From assembly GCA_934395135.1 (NCBI GenBank), contig CAKRRK010000004.1:40494-104493 (forward strand): a stretch of DNA of 64,000 nucleotides, read 5' to 3'. How positions within the stretch are numbered: the first letter of the stretch is position 1; every line of letters starts with the position of its first letter. The stretch is from an uncultured Eubacteriales bacterium (GTDB lineage: Bacteria; Bacillota; Clostridia; Oscillospirales; Butyricicoccaceae). Both the position numbers and the translations under genes were made by a program. Below, piece after piece: positions 61,444 to 64,000 of this stretch. The notes under the pieces are model-generated. The model did no database searches. It saw nothing but the letters and a program-made list of their open reading frames with translations, and was not told the origin of the DNA.

Positions 61444-62934
61444 TTGAAGCAGTATATTATGGCGTTTGATGCGGGGACAACCAGTTCCCGGTGTATTATT
61501 TTTGACCGGGCCGGCCGGATGGTTTCCGTTGGACAGCGGGAATTTACGCAGTATTATCCCAGGGAAGGCTGGGTCGAGCACGATCCGGAGGAAATTTTCC
61601 GCACCCAGACAGACGCTGCAGCGGAGGCACTGCGGCGCGCGGGACTGCGCCCGGGGGACATCGATTCGATCGGCATCACAAACCAGAGGGAAACCACCAT
61701 TGTCTGGGACAAAACCACGGGAAAGCCGGTATACAACGCCATTGTATGGCAGTGCCGCCGTACAGCGGACCGATGTACGGCGCTGCTGGAACAGGGATAT
61801 GGTCCGACCATTCAACAAAAAACCGGTCTGCTGGTGGACGCGTATTTTTCTGCCACCAAAATAGAATGGATTTTGGAACACATATCCGGCGCGAAGGAAC
61901 GGGCACGGCGGGGTGATTTGCTGTTTGGCACGGTGGATACCTATCTGATGTGGCGGCTGTCGGGCGGGCGCATTCATAAGACGGACTATTCCAATGCGGC
62001 GCGCACAATGCTGTTTAATCTCCATACGCTCAGCTGGGACCAGGAAATTTTGAGACTGTTCGATATACCGGAGACTATGCTGCCGGAGGTATGCGATACC
62101 TGCGGTGTGTTTGGCGAAACAGACGCTGGGGTATTCGGCGTGCCGATTGCTATTTGTAGCGCGGCCGGAGACCAGCATGCAGCGTTGTTCGGGCAGGCTT
62201 GTTTTGAAAAAGGCGATATGAAAAACACCTATGGCACCGGTTGTTTTATGCTGATGAACACCGGCGACGCTCCGGTGATGCACAAAAACGGCCTGCTTAC
62301 TACCATTGCCTGGGGTATGAACGGGCATGTGCAGTATGCTCTGGAGGGATCTGTGTTTGTTGGCGGCGCCGGCGTGCAGTGGCTTCGCGATGAATTGGGT
62401 ATTATCTCGTCTGCCGCCCAGTCGGAAGAGTTTGCCGGCAAGGTAGAGGATACCGGCGGCGTATATTTTGTGCCGGCGTTTGTGGGACTTGGCGCGCCGT
62501 ATTGGGATCCCTATGCAAGGGGAGCGCTCCTTGGCCTGACCAGGGGCAGCAACCGTTACCACATCACCCGGGCTGTGCTGGAGTCCATTTGTTATCAGGT
62601 GTGGGACTTGGCGCAGATGATGAACGAAGCGGCCAGCACAACGGCGGCGGTGCTGAAAGTGGACGGCGGCGGAAGCCGCAATAATTTTATGATGCAGTTT
62701 CAGGCGGATCTGTTAAACGCCAAAGTGATGCGTCCGGGCTGTACGGAAACCACGGCGCTGGGTGCGGCGTATTTGGCAGGGCTTGCAACCGGGTTTTTCC
62801 CAAACCGGGATGTGATTTTGCAGAATTGGAACGCGGAACGGATATTTTCCGGAAAGAAGGACAGCTTTGAGCGGGATAAGCTGCTGACTGGCTGGCACAA
62901 CGCAGTGCGGCGGGTGCTGACCAAAGCAACCTGA
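61444..62934 (+). CDS. glpK: Glycerol kinase
   Basis: 496 residues. FGGY kinase: 'IMAFDAGTTSSRCIIFD' (phosphate 1), 'SIGITNQRETTIVWDK' near 80, 'SAAGDQHAALFGQACFEKG' near 240 and 'VFVGGAGVQWLRDEL' near 305, 'KVDGGGSRNNFMMQFQAD' near 405. It makes glycerol 3-phosphate, also a lipid precursor. TTG start at 61444 preceded by GGGAGTG, 11 bases after the M16 gene; the open frame further up overlaps that gene. No glpF or glpD nearby. Confidence 0.95.
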   Translation: MKQYIMAFDAGTTSSRCIIFDRAGRMVSVGQREFTQYYPREGWVEHDPEEIFRTQTDAAAEALRRAGLRPGDIDSIGITNQRETTIVWDKTTGKPVYNAIVWQCRRTADRCTALLEQGYGPTIQQKTGLLVDAYFSATKIEWILEHISGAKERARRGDLLFGTVDTYLMWRLSGGRIHKTDYSNAARTMLFNLHTLSWDQEILRLFDIPETMLPEVCDTCGVFGETDAGVFGVPIAICSAAGDQHAALFGQACFEKGDMKNTYGTGCFMLMNTGDAPVMHKNGLLTTIAWGMNGHVQYALEGSVFVGGAGVQWLRDELGIISSAAQSEEFAGKVEDTGGVYFVPAFVGLGAPYWDPYARGALLGLTRGSNRYHITRAVLESICYQVWDLAQMMNEAASTTAAVLKVDGGGSRNNFMMQFQADLLNAKVMRPGCTETTALGAAYLAGLATGFFPNRDVILQNWNAERIFSGKKDSFERDKLLTGWHNAVRRVLTKAT

Positions 62935-62968
62935 GAGAAAAAAGAATGGAAAAATCGGAGGGGCGGCA

Positions 62969-63139
62969 ATGCGCAAAACTGACTCCGGTTTTTTTATCTC
63001 TTGCGGGGATGATTCCAGGCATGTGGCGCCTTCAGAAGAACACAAAGGGGATCGTTTTTTTTATAAAGCATCCGTGTGCCGAGCCGCGGGAGGAACAGAG
63101 AAAGCGCAGATGATTTTCCGGGAATGGTTAGCGGGGTGA
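62969..63139 (+). CDS. Small ORF of 56 residues after glpK
   Basis: ATG preceded by ATCGGAGGGGCGGCA, a strong ribosome site, 34 bases after glpK. The product is polar ('DSGFFISCGDDSRHVAPSEE', 'RFFYKASVCRAAG') with two cysteines, no signal peptide or helix of the membrane kind. No family recognised. The translation signal is better than the evidence for conservation. Confidence 0.45.
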   Translation: MRKTDSGFFISCGDDSRHVAPSEEHKGDRFFYKASVCRAAGGTEKAQMIFREWLAG

Positions 63140-63583
63140 AACTCTAAAGTCATACTTCGGAACCTGCCGGCCCGGCCAGTTCAATCCGGTTCGCGCCGCG
63201 GCCTGCTTTCCGTCGCCAAGGGCGGCTTTTACGCTGCTGTAACAGGCTCCGTTATTTGCAGTCACATCCGGGAGCGTGTACGGCGCGCCTGTCTGTGCGT
63301 CTGCATAGTCCCCCTCTGCGGCGCGGTATCTGTCTTGCCCTTTGCGCCAAACAGCGATGGAGTCTATCCGCAAGGCCTTCGGCAAAAAACACCATGGAAC
63401 CAGACGACAGAGCGTGAAGGCGGTTGGCATTTGGATGAGGAACTGCCGCAGAAAGCGGGTCGCAGCCGGAACCCAACATATGACCGTATATGATATGCCG
63501 GATATGTTGGACTTGAAAGAATTTATCAAGGGGCATCTTTTGGATGGATGCCCCGCTGGATGGCGCTGCAGCTGTGTTTGGCA
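63140..63583. other. Non-coding or decayed stretch
   Basis: No frame has a ribosome site and family match. The minus frame reads a stretch ('YRAAEGDYADAQTGAPYTLP') that looks protein-like but ends without a usable start; it could be a gene relic. Confidence 0.4.
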
Positions 63584-63624
63584 TAAAAAACACCGGAGCA
63601 AGCGGCGAATCGCTTGCTCCGGTG
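63584..63624 (-). terminator. Terminator of tRNA-Arg
   Basis: On the minus strand CACCGGAGCAAGCG, loop ATTCGC, CGCTTGCTCCGGTG then T6. It abuts the CCA end of the tRNA. Confidence 0.9.
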
Positions 63625-63701
63625 TGGTACGCCAAAAGGGACTCGAACCCCCGACCTACTGGTTCGTAGCCAGTCACTCTATCCAACTGAGCTATTGGCG
63701 C
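63625..63701 (-). tRNA. tRNA-Arg (anticodon ACG)
   Basis: 77 bases with encoded CCA. Acceptor GCGCCAA with TTGGCGT (first pair G-U), D arm GCTCAGTTGGATAGAGT, anticodon arm ACTGG-CTACGAA-CCAGT with ACG (read as ICG, for CGN codons), T arm CGGGGGTTCGAGTCCC. Confidence 0.95.
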
Positions 63702-63703
63702 AT

Positions 63704-63717
63704 AGTCAAATTTGACT
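63704..63717. repeat. 14-bp palindrome between promoter and tRNA-Arg
   Basis: AGTCAAATTTGACT lies a few bases upstream of the tRNA 5' end, inside the precursor leader. Confidence 0.6.
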
Positions 63718-63725
63718 GCCTAAAT

Positions 63726-63754
63726 AGTATACCGCATCAAATGTTTTTTGTCAA
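63726..63754 (-). promoter_or_regulatory. Promoter of tRNA-Arg
   Basis: TTGACA, 17 bases, TATACT on the minus strand. Confidence 0.78.
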
Positions 63755-63837
63755 TGCATTTTTCCTGTTTTTTGCAGCGGAGCATATTCTTCCGGCCCTT
63801 ATCCTCCAGCCGGGCGGCAGAACGCCTGTCCATAGGA

Positions 63838-63866
63838 TTGCGCCGGTTGTATTTTTATAGTATCAT
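63838..63866 (+). promoter_or_regulatory. Possible promoter at the right edge
   Basis: TTGCGC, 17 bases, TATCAT; expected start near 63873, where a structured leader begins. Confidence 0.4.
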
Positions 63867-63872
63867 AGTAGT

Positions 63873-63952
63873 AACCCGGCGGAAACGGGACGCCTGGACC
63901 GGGGAATGATACGGCGGCTGCCGGGTTTGTTTTGAGCCGCCGGGGATTTTTT
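63873..63952 (+). promoter_or_regulatory. Attenuator-like leader with two competing hairpins
   Basis: Stem A: AACCCGGC (63873-63880) with GCCGGGTT (63920-63927). Stem B: CGGCGGCT (63912-63919) with AGCCGCCG (63935-63942), followed by GGGATTTTTT, an intrinsic terminator. The B 5' arm lies inside the loop of A and the A 3' arm inside the loop of B, so only one nested form can exist at a time. The controlled gene is beyond the window; no known riboswitch class recognised. Confidence 0.5.
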
Positions 63953-64000
63953 CTCCAACAGCGAATTTTATACAGTCGTTGTATCGGGGCGCTGTTACCC

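Noticed and set aside
63128..63686. Two overlapping minus-strand frames behind tRNA-Arg
   Set aside because: No ribosome site or family; one overlaps the tRNA. A short protein-like stretch is noted as a possible relic only.
63342..63860. 172-codon plus-strand frame
   Set aside because: It reads across the antisense of tRNA-Arg, its terminator and its promoter.

Overview
The window is an ordinary chromosomal segment of a spore-forming, low-to-mid GC Firmicute, most likely a Clostridia member of the Oscillospirales (Ruminococcaceae/Oscillospiraceae) type. The evidence is a cotJABC spore-coat operon, a dgt-dnaG-rpoD macromolecular-synthesis operon, FabK as the only enoyl-ACP reductase in a complete type II FAS/ACC operon, a 4-hydroxybutyrate dehydrogenase very like the clostridial enzyme, an SLH-anchored serpin, VanW/G5 and DUF3048 surface proteins, and consensus GGAGG ribosome sites throughout. 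Taxon is an inference. I see no insertion sequence, prophage, CRISPR array or rRNA.

Layout. 1-4.8 kb: tail of an upstream gene, YigZ, then dgt, dnaG and rpoD, closed by a terminator. 4.8-12.5 kb: cardiolipin synthase, Ca/Na exchanger, M24 peptidase, a folT-folC operon read leftward behind a THF riboswitch, and an ABC-F protein. 12.6-16.7 kb: secreted SLH-serpin, a CpXC zinc protein and cotJABC behind a sigma-K-like promoter. 16.7-26.3 kb: a sugar-uptake locus. Leftward run yesN and yesM type two-component genes plus a twin ABC protein whose ATPase motifs have all been lost; rightward run a XylFGH-type ABC transporter and a polyol dehydrogenase. The two divergent promoters share a 13-bp element and flank a 13-G tract.

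26.5-35.5 kb: fabH-acpP-fabK-fabD-fabG-fabF-accB-fabZ-accC-accD-accA, behind one near-consensus promoter with a FabT/FapR-like operator and closed by a strong terminator. A 3' scrap of an SLH surface-protein gene follows. 36.2-46.1 kb: cell-envelope and regulatory genes (DUF3048 lipoprotein, sigma factor with a membrane partner, LysM protein, LysM-G5-M23 peptidase with a candidate WalR box, zinc phospholipase C-like, YchF, VanW, DUF975). 46.2-53.9 kb: metG-tatD, O-acetylhomoserine sulfhydrylase, and the DUF896-cca-HD-yjbQ-sfsA cluster. 54-64 kb: a 51-residue membrane protein, 4-hydroxybutyrate dehydrogenase behind an 800-bp AT-rich leader, DUF169, a helical protein, tRNA-Leu, AEC transporter, YitT, M16 peptidase, glycerol kinase, a 56-codon ORF, tRNA-Arg, and an attenuator-like leader running off the right edge.

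Most likely novel content: the regulatory half of the sugar locus. A histidine kinase with no extracytoplasmic sensor domain is translationally coupled to a catalytically dead XylG/RbsA-like protein, next to a live transporter of the same family. This suggests a transport-coupled signalling device. All assignments come from reading sequence and motifs; no database search was run.
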